Source: Buxus sempervirens (Eukaryota > Streptophyta > Magnoliopsida > Buxales > Buxaceae). From it: a stretch of DNA of 64,000 nt. The notes beneath the pieces are model-generated. The model saw only the letters and a program-made list of their open reading frames with translations. It did no database searches and was not told the origin of the DNA. Position 1 is the stretch's first letter. Each line of letters starts with the position of its first letter. The stretch lies in NCBI GenBank assembly GCA_947561395.2, contig OX387184.1, positions 57,409,197 to 57,473,196 of the forward strand. The letters run 5' to 3'. Positions 45,301 to 56,321 of this stretch are shown piece after piece. The position numbers were made by a program, and so were the translations under genes.

Positions 45301-45689
45301 AACTACTATTGGATTAATCGAATTATTCAGAATTGATGTGTTATCGCTACGGTTGCATGATTTACAATTGTTGCATAATTTAGAACTGATAAATTGTATT
45401 TTAGCATGCATGTGCTGCTTACTGGGATATTCGTATCTCATTACGTTTTGTTTTGTTTTGTTTTCAGTTTCTGGTAAGGACGGCACCAGCGGGTATATGC
45501 TCGGTTCATGTGAGTTAGCATTGGTTATAGTATTTTATTTTTTTGAGCGTGGGTTATAGTGCACTCTGATGATCCAGTTATTATTTTATTCATGTTTTCC
45601 TTCACTCTGATTTGCTATCCTGGGTTATATATTAACCTTCGAAGATAAGTTACGAATTTACCCACGTAACTTGGATCCAGGGCGTTACA
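42342..45689 (+). mobile_element. Solo LTR of a chromovirus-like gypsy element
   Basis: It starts TGTAAAATCCCGAATTTTAA and ends CCAGGGCGTTACA (3348 bp). TTCAC flanks both ends exactly (42337-42341 and 45690-45694). The interior has tandem TGTACTTGGGATG-type repeats (44696-44830), GTGTACTCGG repeats (44988-45140), and a conserved CTGGGATATTCGTATCTCA block (45421) also found at 61995 and, inverted, near 26276. No primer site or coding region is attached. Confidence 0.93.
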
Positions 45690-47206
45690 TTCACCTTCTT
45701 ATTGTAAGCCCTGGCCATTCTCTTCTGATACAATTGGCCATGAGAAAGCGCCTTCAAACGCTTTTCTTCTATTAAATTAAGTTGATCATGTCTTGACTGT
45801 ATCCATTCAGCTTCTTCTAATTCAGCTTCCATTAGCACTCTTAGTGAAGGGATTTCTACTTCCACTGGTAACACTGCTTCCATTCCATAGACTAGGGAAT
45901 ATGGGGTTGCTCCTGTAGAAGTTCGAATTGAGGTTCTGTAGGCATGTAGGGCAAGTGGCAGCATTTCATGCCAATCTTTGAAACTTACTACCATCTTTTG
46001 AATGATCTTCTTTATGTTCTTATTTGCTGCTTCCACTGCCCCATTCATCTTTGGTCTTTAAGGAGCTGACTTATGATGGGTAATCTGAAACTGTTCACAA
46101 ATTTTCCTCATATCATTGTTCTTAAGGTTCGAAGCATTGTCTGATATTATGGCACTTGGCAAACCATAGCGACAAATGATGTTGTGCTTTACAAACTTAA
46201 GAACGTGACTACTTGTGATGTTTATATACGAAGCTGCTTCTACCCACTTGGTAAAATAATCGACTGCTACCAGTATAAATCTGTGTCCATTTGATGCCTT
46301 TGGAGAGATCATTCCAATGACGTCTATGCCCCACATAGAGAAGGGCCATGGAGATGTCATATTATGCAATGCACTTGGAGGTGCATTCTTATTATCAGCA
46401 TATACTTGGCATAAATGACACCTTTTGACATGTATATAGCAATCGTGTTCTAGAGTCGACCAGTAATATCCCAATAGCAGAATCTTCTTAGCAAGCATGT
46501 GCCCGTTCATATAGGGTCCACAAACTCCTCCATGTACCGTATCAATTAGCCTTTCTGATTCATTCTTGGCAACACATCTAAGTAGGATATCATTGTGTGA
46601 TCTCTTGTACAATTGTCCACCACTTAATAGGAACTGACCTGCCAACCTCTGTATCGTTCTTTTCTCTGTAGAAGTGACATTTTCAGGTAAACTCCGATCA
46701 TTTAGGAAATTCCTAATGTTTTGAAACCATGGTTCTTCTTCCTCTGATGCCCCTTCTAGAACAAGGCAATAAGCAGGTTCATCCCTAACTTCAATTTCTA
46801 GTGGTTTAATATCAACACCTTCTGGAATACTAACCATTGAAGCCAATGTTGCTAAAGCATCTGCGAATTGGTTCTTGGCCCTTGGCATATAATTAAAGGA
46901 AATTCGAGTGAATTTGGTGCTTATTTCTTCCAAATACTGGTGATAGGGGATCAACTTGTGATCCTTAGTCTTCCACTCACCAGTTGTTTGGAAGATGATA
47001 AGACTCGAATCTCCATATACATCAAGTTCCTCTACTTCATGATCTAAGGCTGCTTGTAACCTAATTATACATGCTTCATATTCTGCTATATTGTTTGTAC
47101 ACTGGAATCTTAATTTTACTGCGATTGGGATATGTGACCCATCCGGCTTGACCAAAACAGCCCCTATTCCATTTCCATTCATATTGGCGGCCCCATCGAA
47201 GAACAT
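45690..47206 (-). pseudogene. Second RNase H and integrase of the giant Tat element
   Basis: Starts with an archaeal-type RNase H (FFDGAANMNGNG, EYEAC, YGDSSLI, NQFADALATLA), then the integrase HHCC zinc region (HGGVCGPYMNGH...CHLCQ) and the DDE core (GIDVIG, IISDNASN, MNGAVEAANKN with the glutamate). A TAA near 46055 splits the core, and another TAA near 47216 separates this part from the RT. Both lie in the same frame as the coding sequence. The tail is cut by the solo LTR at 45694. Confidence 0.9.
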
Positions 47207-47224
47207 TTGCCATGAGCTTTCATT

Positions 47225-48931
47225 TTATTCTTCTTCTGTGAACAGTATTTCTTCATCAAGAAAATTAGTCTTCAAAGGTTGGTATTCTGGTAGAGGATGT
47301 GCAGCTAAGTGATCAGCAATGGCTTGACCCTTAATGGCTTTCTGTGTGATATATGTGAGGTCAAATTCAGATAGTAACAACTGCCACTTTGCTGTTCTGC
47401 CAGTTAAAGCTGGTTTTTCAAACAAGTACTTCAAAGAATCCATTCGAGATATCAATAAGGTGGAATGACTAAGGAAATAGTGTCTCAGTCTTTGAGTTGC
47501 CCATACTAAATCACAACAAGTCTTTTCCAAAGGGGAATACTTTGCTTCATATTCTGTGAACTTCTTGCTTAGGTAGTAAATCGCCCTTTCCTTTCTACCT
47601 GTCTCATCATGCTGCCCTAAAACACATCCCATTGACGTCTCCAAAACTGATAAGTATAGGATTAGTGGTCTTCCTGGGGTTGGTGGCACTAGCACAGGTG
47701 GGTTCAATAGATACTCCTTTATTGTGTCAAAGGCTTCTTGGCAATCATCATTCCAGATCGTCGGGTTATTCTTTCTTAGAAGCTTGAAAATCGGTTCACA
47801 GATAGCAGTGAGCTGTGCTATGAACCGGATTATGTATTGAGTCCTTCCAAGAAAACCACGAACTTCCTTCTCCGTTCTAGGTGATGGCATTTCAATGATT
47901 GCTTTAGCTTTGGCTGGGTCAATCTCAATTCTCTTTCTGCTTACAATAAATCCCAACAATTTTCCTGATGTAGCCCTAACGACACATTTTGCAGGGTTAA
48001 GCCTTAGGTTGTATTTCCTAAGTCTGTCAAACACCTTCTTCAAATTGATCAAGTGGTCTTCTTCTTTACACGATTTAGCTATCATATCATCTACATAGAC
48101 TTCCATCTCCTTATGGATCATATCATGGAATAAGGCTGTCATGGCCCGCTGGTAGGTTGCCCCTGCATTCTTAAGCCCAAATGGCATGACAGTGTAGTGG
48201 AAGGTACCCGAAGGTGTAATGAAGGCTGTCTTCTCTTGATCTTCCTTATCCATCTTAATCTGATTGTACCCTGAGAAGCCGTCCATGAATGAGAACAGGC
48301 TATGTACAGCAGTGTTGTCTACTAGGATGTCTATGTGTGGAAGTGGAAAATCATCCTTTGGGTTTGCTTTATTCAAGTCTCTGTAGTCTACACACATTCT
48401 GACCTTTCCATCCTTCTTTGGTACTGGCACTATATTTGCAATCCATTCAGGGTATGTGGAGACTGCCAAGAATCCGGCTTGAAATTGCTTAACCACTTCA
48501 TCTTTGACCTTCAATGTCCACTCAGGTTTCAACCTTCTTAATTTCTGCTTAACTGGCTTAACATCTGGCAGAATTGGTAACCTGTGTACAACCATGTCCA
48601 TGTCTAATCCAGGCATATCTCGATAGGACCATGCAAACATATCTTTGTAGTCAGCTAAGAATCGTATCATTTCATTACGTTGTACCTCAGATAAGCATAC
48701 CCCAATCTTCACTATTTGTGGGTCATCTTCGGTCCCTAGGTTTACAGATATGGTCTCTTCAATATTGGGTTGGACCCCCTTTTCATGACGCTCTAAATGA
48801 TATGTGATTTCTTTTGGAGGGTCGTCTTCTTCGTCCTCGGTATCTTCTTCAACCCCCATTAGGTCAAAGTCGAGCTCGAGGTCGAAGTCATACTCAACCC
48901 CGATCCAATTCTGTTTGCTTATATGGTTCAT
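47225..48931 (-). pseudogene. Reverse transcriptase and RNase H of the giant Tat element
   Basis: An open frame of 568 codons with RT motifs WIANIVPVPKKDGK, RMCVDYRDLNKANPKD, FMDGFSGYNQI, MPFGLKNAGATYQRAM and the catalytic YVDDMI (about 48085), followed by the regular gypsy RNase H (CVLGQHDETGRKERAIYYLSKK). The domain order and motifs are typical of Tat/Ogre. The frame ends at TAA before the second RNase H. Relatives often separate the protease and RT by an intron or frame change, which fits the frame change seen at 48900-49050. Confidence 0.92.
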
Positions 48932-49571
48932 AAATGGTTTGGACCTTTTTGAAAAATTTATCTTTTCTATAAAAAATTGAAAAATCTTTTTGTATTTTTT
49001 GAGAGCCTTCTAAAAAATCTTTTCCTGAAGACGAAGGCTCATTAAAACCTTCAGGAAAAGGGCCTTCCACCAATGGAGTTTTTTTTGGAAGCCATGTCTG
49101 TTTGCCAAACAAACGCAGCTTTAAAAGTAAGGGGAGTTTCCTCCCAATTGTTCAAAATAAAAGAATCTGGGGCAAGGATATAAGCCTGCTCCTCAAGCTC
49201 AGGATCCGCATCAGAAATGACCAGTACTGGGTGAGTTGCATCGCCTGCTTCTTTTGTAGGGTTGGTCCCAGATGGAACCTGTACTGCAGCCCAATCAATA
49301 AAAGGTAGCTCCTCTGTTCCTTCTTTGTTGCCTTCAGTAATGGCAAAAAAGGCTCCAATGTCCTCAGAAAAGTCTTGCTCCTGCTCTGCCTGTGGTTTAG
49401 GCTCAACCAATGCTTGGGTAGGTGGAGGTGGAACATATGGTTGCAAGGTAGGGACATAAGGCTTTTGAAAAGGGTTAACATTATAGTATGGTGGTTTGGA
49501 CTGATCCTGAGGAGGAGACAGCTGAATCATATGAGAAAGCTTTGGAAAAATTTCCTTAATGTGAGGGAATT
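48932..49571 (-). pseudogene. Pol linker region of the giant Tat element
   Basis: Two overlapping open pieces (49051-49623 and 48894-49112) in different frames connect the protease to the RT. They are rich in Pro, Glu and Ser and have no catalytic motif. In Ogre-type elements this place may hold an intron; whether splicing or frameshift mutation explains the frame change here cannot be decided. Confidence 0.6.
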
Positions 49572-50558
49572 TCATGCCTTCCTCCTGCTTCTGTCCTTTC
49601 CAAACTCTTGACTTGGCCCCCAATCCTGCTCTGTTGACCAGCTTTTAGCCTTTACCGGTTCTATTCTTCCTTGCTGGTTAACCCCTAGACCTTTTCCAGG
49701 GTGGAAATTGTACGTTTCAAGCATATTCTTGACCATTTTCTTAGCACAAGTCATCTTTCCTTCTTTTTCCTGATGCCCTCTAGGTATAAAATTGACAGTT
49801 TCAAATTGAAAAGAGTGAAATGTCAACTTGTCTACAGTCATTTCCATGTTTATGAAGGGTACATCAGGGGACCACATGGGAGGAACCAAATTCTCAGTTA
49901 GGACAGTGATCACCTTTTGCCCTCTAACATATTTAACTCTCTGGTGGAGGGTATATGGTATAGCCCTAGCTGTATGAATCCACGGCCTTCCTAGGAGTAG
50001 GTTGAAGGTTGCAGGTATATCCATCACCTTAAATGTGATGTTAAAAATATACGGTCCAATTGTGACTGGCAGTTCAACCTCCCCTAGAGAGTGTGTTTTA
50101 GAGCTATCAAAGGCTCTTATGATTCTCCCATTTTGTTTGATTTTATTTTGCTCCAGACCGAGCTTAACAAAGGTTATCAATGGGCAGACATTCAGAGCCG
50201 GCCCATTATCAATCAAGACCCGGGCTATCATGCAACCCTTACTGAGCACAGCTATGTGCAAAGGATCAACATGATGGTACCCTGATGGGCTGATTTCAGT
50301 CTCAGAAAAGGTTATAACATTATGGGATAATATCTGCCCAACCATCCGGCCTAGTTGGTCTGGTTCAATATTTTTAGGCACATGGGCCCCCTGAAGTCCC
50401 TTCAACAGAGATTCCCTATGTTTTTCAGAATTCAACAATAAACCCAGTATTGAGATCTGGGCAGGGACCTTGTTTAACTGCTCAACAACATTGAATTCAC
50501 TCTTTTTTATGATCTTAATGAGTTCAGCAGTCTCACTGTCAATTACCTGAGCAGTTCA
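49572..50558 (-). pseudogene. Aspartic protease and G-patch-like region of the giant Tat element
   Basis: The retroviral-type protease active site reads VLIDNGPALNVCP (about 50190-50230), followed by LLLGRPWIH, then a G-patch-like segment ending HPGKGLGVNQQG (about 49690). The frame is open upstream of the ATG at 50438 to the junction with the truncated chromovirus near 50558, so the true gene is longer and was cut there. It acts by cleaving the polyprotein in the element's particle. Confidence 0.85.
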
Positions 50559-51164
50559 GGAAATTGGATCCACCTATCTTCAGTGGACGACCAGATCCTA
50601 TGGAGGCTGAGAGATGGCTAATGCGAGTCGAGTGGATTTTTGAGGCTATGGGATGCCCTATGGACCGGAGAGTGCGTTTGGCAGCATTCTTGTTTGAGGG
50701 AGAGGTAGTGCACTGGTGGATAGCCAGGAAGAGGCAGGATCCACAGGCTACGTACATGACATGGGACAGATTCCGAGAGGTCTTCTATGACTAGTACTTT
50801 TCTGAGGAAGTCCGGCTCAAGAAGGAGCAGGAATTTATGGAGATTACTCAGGGAGGCCAGACAGTGGCTCAGTACGAGGCTAGATTTGCAGCCTTGTCCC
50901 GATTTGCACCTCACATGACACAGGATGAGAGGAGGCTGACTTCACATTTTGAGCGAGGTCTGAAGCCTGAGATTAGGAGTATGCTGACAGTACTCCTGTG
51001 CACCGAAAACTGAAGGACGTGGTACGTAGAGCCACTAGAGCTGAGAGTGACTTGGAGGCTAGAGCGAGCTAGAGCAGAGCTAGACCACCTATGAGGCTGG
51101 CAGATCAGAGAGGTTTCTTTAGTGGGAACAAGAGACCCAGAGACTGGACTAGGGCGGAGCCTGC
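50559..51164 (+). pseudogene. Chromovirus gag, first part
   Basis: Capsid-like gag with KLDPPIFSGRPDPMEAERWL and GEVVHWW motifs. TAG at 50792 and TAG at 51070 interrupt it, and the frame shifts near 51000. It ends at CCTGC (51160-51164), one half of the duplication made by the nested element, and continues at 56322. Confidence 0.83.
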
Positions 51165-51230
51165 TGTGCGCACCCCATTTCGGGCTGCACAACGAGGTGC
51201 ACGCGAAGTGATGTGATGCTTGCCTCGGAG

Positions 51231-51850
51231 GTAAGGAAAAGAACCGCCACTTCGGAGGTAAGGAAAAGAACCGCCACTTGGGAGGTTAGCCTCCACTTCG
51301 GAGGAAAGATCCCTTTTAACTGCCACTTCGGAGGTAAAGGGAGAGAAGATCCTTGGAAATTATTTCCTTCAACCGCCACTTCGGAGGTTGACCGCCACTT
51401 CGGAGGTAAGGAAATAATCCTTGGAAAAGGTTTCCTTCAACCGCCACTTCGGAGGATGACCGCCACTTCGGAGGTAAGGAAAATGACTGCCACTTCGGAG
51501 TTAATGGTTTCCTTCAACCGCATCTTCGGAGGTTGACCGCCACTTCGGAGGTAAGGAAAGAAGATTTCTGAAAACGATTTCCTTCAACCGCCACTTCAGA
51601 GGTTGATCGCCACTTCGGAGATAAGGAAATAATCTCTGCTGAACCGCCACTTCGAAGATAATGGTTTCCTTCAATCGCCACTTCGGAGGTTGACCGCCAC
51701 TTCGGAGGTAAGGAAATAATCTCTGCTGAACCGCCACTTCGAAGGTTGACCGCCACTTTGGAGGTAGGGAAAGAAGATTTCTGAAAATGATTTCCTTCAA
51801 CCGCCACTTCGGAGGTTGACTGCCACTTCGGAGGTAAGGAAATAATCTTT
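51231..51850. repeat. Minisatellite with core GCCACTTCGGAGGT
   Basis: About 20 copies of the core, spaced 20-50 bp apart, with spacers such as AAGGAAATAATC and TTTCCTTCAACC. Arrangement is often paired (CCGCCACTTCGGAGGTTGACCG). Open frames through it on the minus strand (repeats like LPPKWRSTSEV) are a consequence of the repeat, not a gene. The core resembles words near the end of the adjacent LTR (GGAGTCGCCACT, 53880). Confidence 0.9.
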
Positions 51851-53786
51851 GGGTTTGGAAACCACAGTAGCCAATTTTGATTTTGGAAATGAGGAGCGTT
51901 GATTTCCAAAGGATCAGTTTGGAGAATTCCAAGGAAAGATAAGGGGTTTGGGATGGTGGGAACACAAAGTATTGATTTTTATCAGGATTTGGGGAAACTA
52001 AAAAAGTTGATTTCCCAATTTGATTGATTTTCTTAAGATTTTTTTTTCTCTTTTTTTTTTTTGTTCGATGGCCATCAGCAAAAATCAGACTTTTTCCTTG
52101 ACTTTCTTTTTTTTCACTTCCTTATTTTGGGCTGTTTCACAGCCAATTGAAACTTGGTTTAAGCACAGGGGATTGAAACCATTTTTTGCCCTAAGGCAAA
52201 TTTAATGTACTCTTAGAGGCAATTCAAAAAAATTTTTTTTTTTGTTTTTTGTTTTTTGTTTTTTTGTTTTTTGTTTTTGTTTTTGTTTTTTGGTTTGGTT
52301 TTTTTTTTTGTTTGTTGTTTGTTGTTTTTTTTCTTTTTTTGTTTTTTTTAAATGAGTTAATCAGGCATGTTTATGCAAATGATCTTGAAGCGTGTGCACT
52401 TGATGCATGAAGATGCGTACACAAAATTAGAGCCAACATTACCATTCTGCATAATTAAAAAGTGTGTGCACAATCCTAAAAAGGTTGGTGCCTGTCAAAG
52501 CACGACTCCTAGACATACTTGTGTAAGGAAGCACTCCTGAGTCCTAATCAGCCTTTTTCTGTCCTTTCATCTGTCCCTGGTGTCGGATCACAACAAAAAT
52601 ATTTACAATTTGCCATCAAGGGCAAAATTTACATGATATTTACAAAATTTGAAAAGAAATCACCTTTAGGGTTGTTGGGAACCCAAAAGGAGGGTACAAG
52701 TTTGCTTCTTGGCAGGTGGGCTGAAATCCTAATTTTAGGGTTTTTTTTGCCCCTGCTCTGTTCTGACTCAATTCTGTTTGATTTATCTGATCTGGCCGGC
52801 TTTCATCTACTTAAAAGGCTAACCAGGACTTAAGGTGCTTCCACCGGACTCAATGGGTCAAGGCCCACGGCTCACAGGACTCAGATGCATGGATCTGGGG
52901 TCATGCCCCTGATCAAGTTGGGTTGGCTTCCTAAATTAGGGCTAAGGCAGCCCACGATCTAGGGTTCACTCAATTCAATGCAAAAGAGCAGGGGTATTTG
53001 CTCTTGATGGACTCTTGGATTTTGAATTAATTTTATCCATCTTCACTTTAATCATTCACATCTCATTCATGCTGCATTCACAAAGCTGTGGTTTATTAGA
53101 AACAATAGGTGGGGAAAGGATACCCAGCCCGAGACATTTGTCTACAAGGGTCTAAGCCAAGCACTAGACCCTTGCGTACCACAGCATGAAGCCAATGGCT
53201 CTAAGGAATCCAGAAACCTGGGGAGATGGGTTTACCCTGCTTTCCCCGGCAAGCCACGGGAGTGTAGGGCTAATACCATCCCAAAAGTAAGTTCATCGTT
53301 TGAGAAGGGTGGCTGCTAGAGAGATCTAGGTTTTGGTGAAGAAGAGCAGAATTTCATCAAATCATTCAAAGCGGATCATTCATGCAGACCCCCTCGTGCA
53401 TGTCACCCCATGCAGTTAAAAGATCATTCACGGTGTAGTGAAGTGCTCGTGTGTGCAGTGGGGCAAAGTGCTGTGTCTATTCGGGTGATTCTCGGATAAT
53501 GAGCTGATAAAGGGTTCCTTAATGTCACTTTTATAGTGAGAATATAGAACAGCATGCAATACGATGTCTGGGTGGATCCCCAGGTAAGTGGTCGGGTCAC
53601 ATCAGTCCCTGTTAAAAACCACTTACCTTAGGCGATTATCATGTCCGTTTGACAGGATCCCCCAATATCACGTAATTGCAAAAGTTCCACACCTCACTAA
53701 GGTTGGAAAAAAAGTACTTCCTAAATTTGCTCATATCCCCCCTATGTTGACTCATTTCCTAACCAAGGTCCAATTGGGCTGAGGGA
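51851..53786 (-). mobile_element. Leader remnant of the nested Tat element
   Basis: Non-coding. It includes a T/G-rich low-complexity tract (52226-52350, repeated TTTTTTG) and otherwise unremarkable sequence. It lies between the primer-binding site and the minisatellite, where the leader and gag of an intact element would be. No gag or pol motif was found in any frame. Confidence 0.55.
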
Positions 53787-53804
53787 TCCCCAGCGGAGTC
53801 GCCA
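53787..53804 (-). other. Primer-binding site (tRNA-Arg type)
   Basis: On the minus strand TGGCGACTCCGCTGGGGA, three bases inside the LTR end at 53808. It is nearly identical to the site at 18546-18563 and typical of Tat/Ogre elements. It fixes the orientation of the nested element. Confidence 0.85.
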
Positions 53805-53807
53805 AGC

Positions 53808-56316
53808 TGTGCGCACCCCATTTCGGGCCGCACAACGAGGTGCACGCGAAGTGATGTGATGCTCGCCTCGGGACTGATTTGGAGTCGCCACTGCCTGAGA
53901 GGTGCAGGCAGACACAAAAGAGGGCACCTATTCGGGCCTAATTATTCTGGTCTGCAGCTTATTAGAGTTCTGAGCAAGTTCTCGGTTACGTTTAGGGAAG
54001 TCTGAAGACACCCTAGCCCGCCCCGTCGATTGACAGGTCCCATGGGTCTCCTTGGTTCTGAGTCAACTTAAGTCTCACCCTTCCTAGGCCAGCATGCAGA
54101 CTTATTTGCTCTGAATGAGAACCATTGATGGTGTGGGTCCCCTTTTTATTTGATTTTATCTTTTTAACAATTAATGAAATGGGTCTGGTATGGGCCCTGT
54201 TGGAAGGCCCAAAGGATTCCAAGTTGGGCTTAAGTCAAGCCCAAGGCCCAGTTCGGGTTATTGGGTAACCCTTACTGGATTTTGGTTATTTGGTTTAAAG
54301 GTTGATTTATATTACACAATTTAGCGGGTTTGAGTTTTTATGGCCCATTGGGCTTGGATTTGGCCCACGGGCAGTTAATCATGTGGCTTTTAGTCTGTTT
54401 ATCAAAACGGGCTTTGGTTGGGCCGGACTGGATGTGGGCCCTATTGAGGGGCCCACGAAGCCTTGGTGGGCCAGTTGGGCCCACAGTCTCAAAAATTGGC
54501 TTGGAATTACCCAAGAAGCCCAATTGGTCGGGTTAAGTTTACTTGGGTCGGATTGGGTCCCACCGGGTTAGAAAAAATGGATTTTTAAGTATTTGCAAAC
54601 TTGACCGTATTCTAATCACGGTTTGAACTGAACCGTATTCCAAATACGGTTTCGGCTCGATTTCCCAAAAATGCCATGATTTCGGCCGGATCCAGTTTGC
54701 CGATTCCTTTTCGCCGTCCGCCGACCTCTGTTGGGAGTTTCAGCACTTTTAAATGGTTCAAAGCTCTTATTCTTGGCTTAAATGTCTTCTTTTTCGGTGT
54801 TTCGCCGAAAGAAAAGATTTCATTTCTTCATTGCACTTTCGGTCCGTTGATGAATCTGCATGTGTGGAGAATCGAGAAGGGAGGGAGGGGAATAATTACG
54901 AGGTACAAAAGATGATTAAAGGAGGACAAATCCCTCCCTAAATTATTTGATCAAATTAACACAAAAAAAGGGTTAGTGCACAAATGTTTGACTAAGACCC
55001 TTCTCTCAATAAGAAATCTCTCTTCTCTCGTCTTTTTCGTGTAAGGGAACTCCCTTCCCGGGGAGTCCCATTTGTATGCACAAAATAAACAAACAGGTTA
55101 GAAATAAACACGGTAAATGATAGCCTTTTAAATAGCCAGAAAGATAACTTGTTCAGAATACTTTGATAATAATGAATGCTGCAAACAAAGCAATGGAAAA
55201 ACTTACAGTGTTATTATTACCTTGCTCTTAGGTGTAGAGGTTCTCCGATTGATTTTGGCAGCGCTTCCGCACTCCCGTTGATTTCCAAAAGTGGATTTGA
55301 AAAGGGGTTCTCTTGCCTTTGGGTTGAAAGGATGAAAGGAGAAGAGAACGGGTAAGGTTTAGGGGCAAAATGGGAATAAAAACGGAAGTTGAAAGTGACG
55401 GATGGTTTTAGCAGAGCTTCGGACGTGGAAAAATGCAAGGAGGGAGAGCAAGGAGGCTAAGGGGGCCGGCCCTTTTCAAATGGGGGGGCTGGCCCCCTTT
55501 TATAGGCAAAAATTGGCCGGAACCGCACTTTAAGTGCGGTTTGGTCACAACCGCACTTCAAGTGCGGTTCCTGCCAAATTACACTAAAAATGCAAAAACC
55601 GCACTTTAAGTGCGGCTGGCATTAAAAACGTGCGAATCTGCCAGCTGTCGCCGTACAGGACACGCGTCCACCTTCTAGAAGATCAAAACCGCATTTGAAG
55701 TGCGGCTCAGACCAAACCGTATTTCGAGTGCGGTTGCGCACGTTTTTTAAATGCCGGATTTGAAGTATTTTATTAAATTTGATTTTTTGAAAAGATTTTA
55801 TTCCGATTTATTATTATTTTGTTCTAAATATCTTTAGATATTTATTAAAATATTATTAAAAATTAAGATATTTTCTAAAAACAATTATTTTATTTATTTT
55901 ATTCATTTTTTCTGCTTTTTGCTTCTGTTTTTGCCACATGGGCAGTTTTCTTGAAACTTCGACTGCCTATAACTTTTTCGTCCGATGTTCGATTTCAGCA
56001 AACTTAGCGTCGTTGGAATAAGCTCGGAATGCTCTATCCAATGGGATCAAATCGGGCAGTTGAATTGGGGTCCAACAAAAAGTCAACTTTCACTTCCCCA
56101 GAAGTTTGACCGGCTCATAACTTCCTCATCTGGACTCCGATTTTGGCAAAATCAGTTGCGTTAGAACCGTGTCGAAATGCTCTTTTCAATGAGAGGAAGT
56201 TTGATGGCCAATTCTCTTTGGATCAAAAAGTCAAATTTTGACCCCTCAGGATTTGACTTTTTTAATTGAAATTTTCATTTTCTTCATTTTTTGGGGTGCA
56301 AAATCTGGTGCTAACA
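53808..56316 (-). mobile_element. 5' LTR of the nested Tat element
   Basis: Minus-strand start TGTTAGCACCAGATTTTGCA at 56316 and end GGGGTGCGCACA at 53808 (2509 bp). A TATA box (CCTATAAAA, minus, 55497-55505) has an array of 21-bp palindromes immediately upstream. A second palindromic patch (ACCGTATTCNNATACGGT type) lies at 54603-54650, downstream of the TATA box. This LTR subfamily differs from the TGTAGACACC one. Confidence 0.88.
55521..55735. promoter_or_regulatory. Palindrome array in U3 (AACCGCACTT/AAGTGCGGTT type)
   Basis: Five 21-bp units at 55521-55541, 55549-55569, 55596-55616, 55687-55707 and 55715-55735. The first two are perfect palindromes around one central base; the others have one to three changes. 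The first unit is 16 bp upstream (minus strand) of the TATA box. Confidence 0.88.
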
Positions 56317-56321
56317 CCTGC

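Larger units (their letters stand above)
51165..56316 (-). mobile_element. Internally deleted Tat/Ogre-type element nested in chromovirus gag
   Basis: CCTGC flanks it on both sides (51160-51164 and 56317-56321), so it entered by normal integration. On the minus strand it has a full 5' LTR (53808-56316), a primer-binding site, and a non-coding leader, then a minisatellite, and ends with only the last ~66 bp of the 3' LTR (51165-51230, TGTGCGCACCCCATTTCGGG on plus, as at 53808). All coding sequence, the polypurine tract and most of the 3' LTR are missing. Removing it and one CCTGC rejoins the gag. Confidence 0.88.

Noticed and set aside
51231-51850. Regularly spaced repeats resembling a CRISPR array
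   Set aside because: Units vary in sequence and spacing, spacers are themselves repeated, and the context is a plant retrotransposon. It is a minisatellite.
51501-51965. Open frames of 131-154 codons on the minus strand
   Set aside because: They are translations of the minisatellite with no independent support.
54302-54571. 89-codon open frame with Gly/Trp-rich sequence
   Set aside because: It lies inside an LTR, overlaps open frames on both strands with GGCCCA-rich composition, and has no recognised domain.
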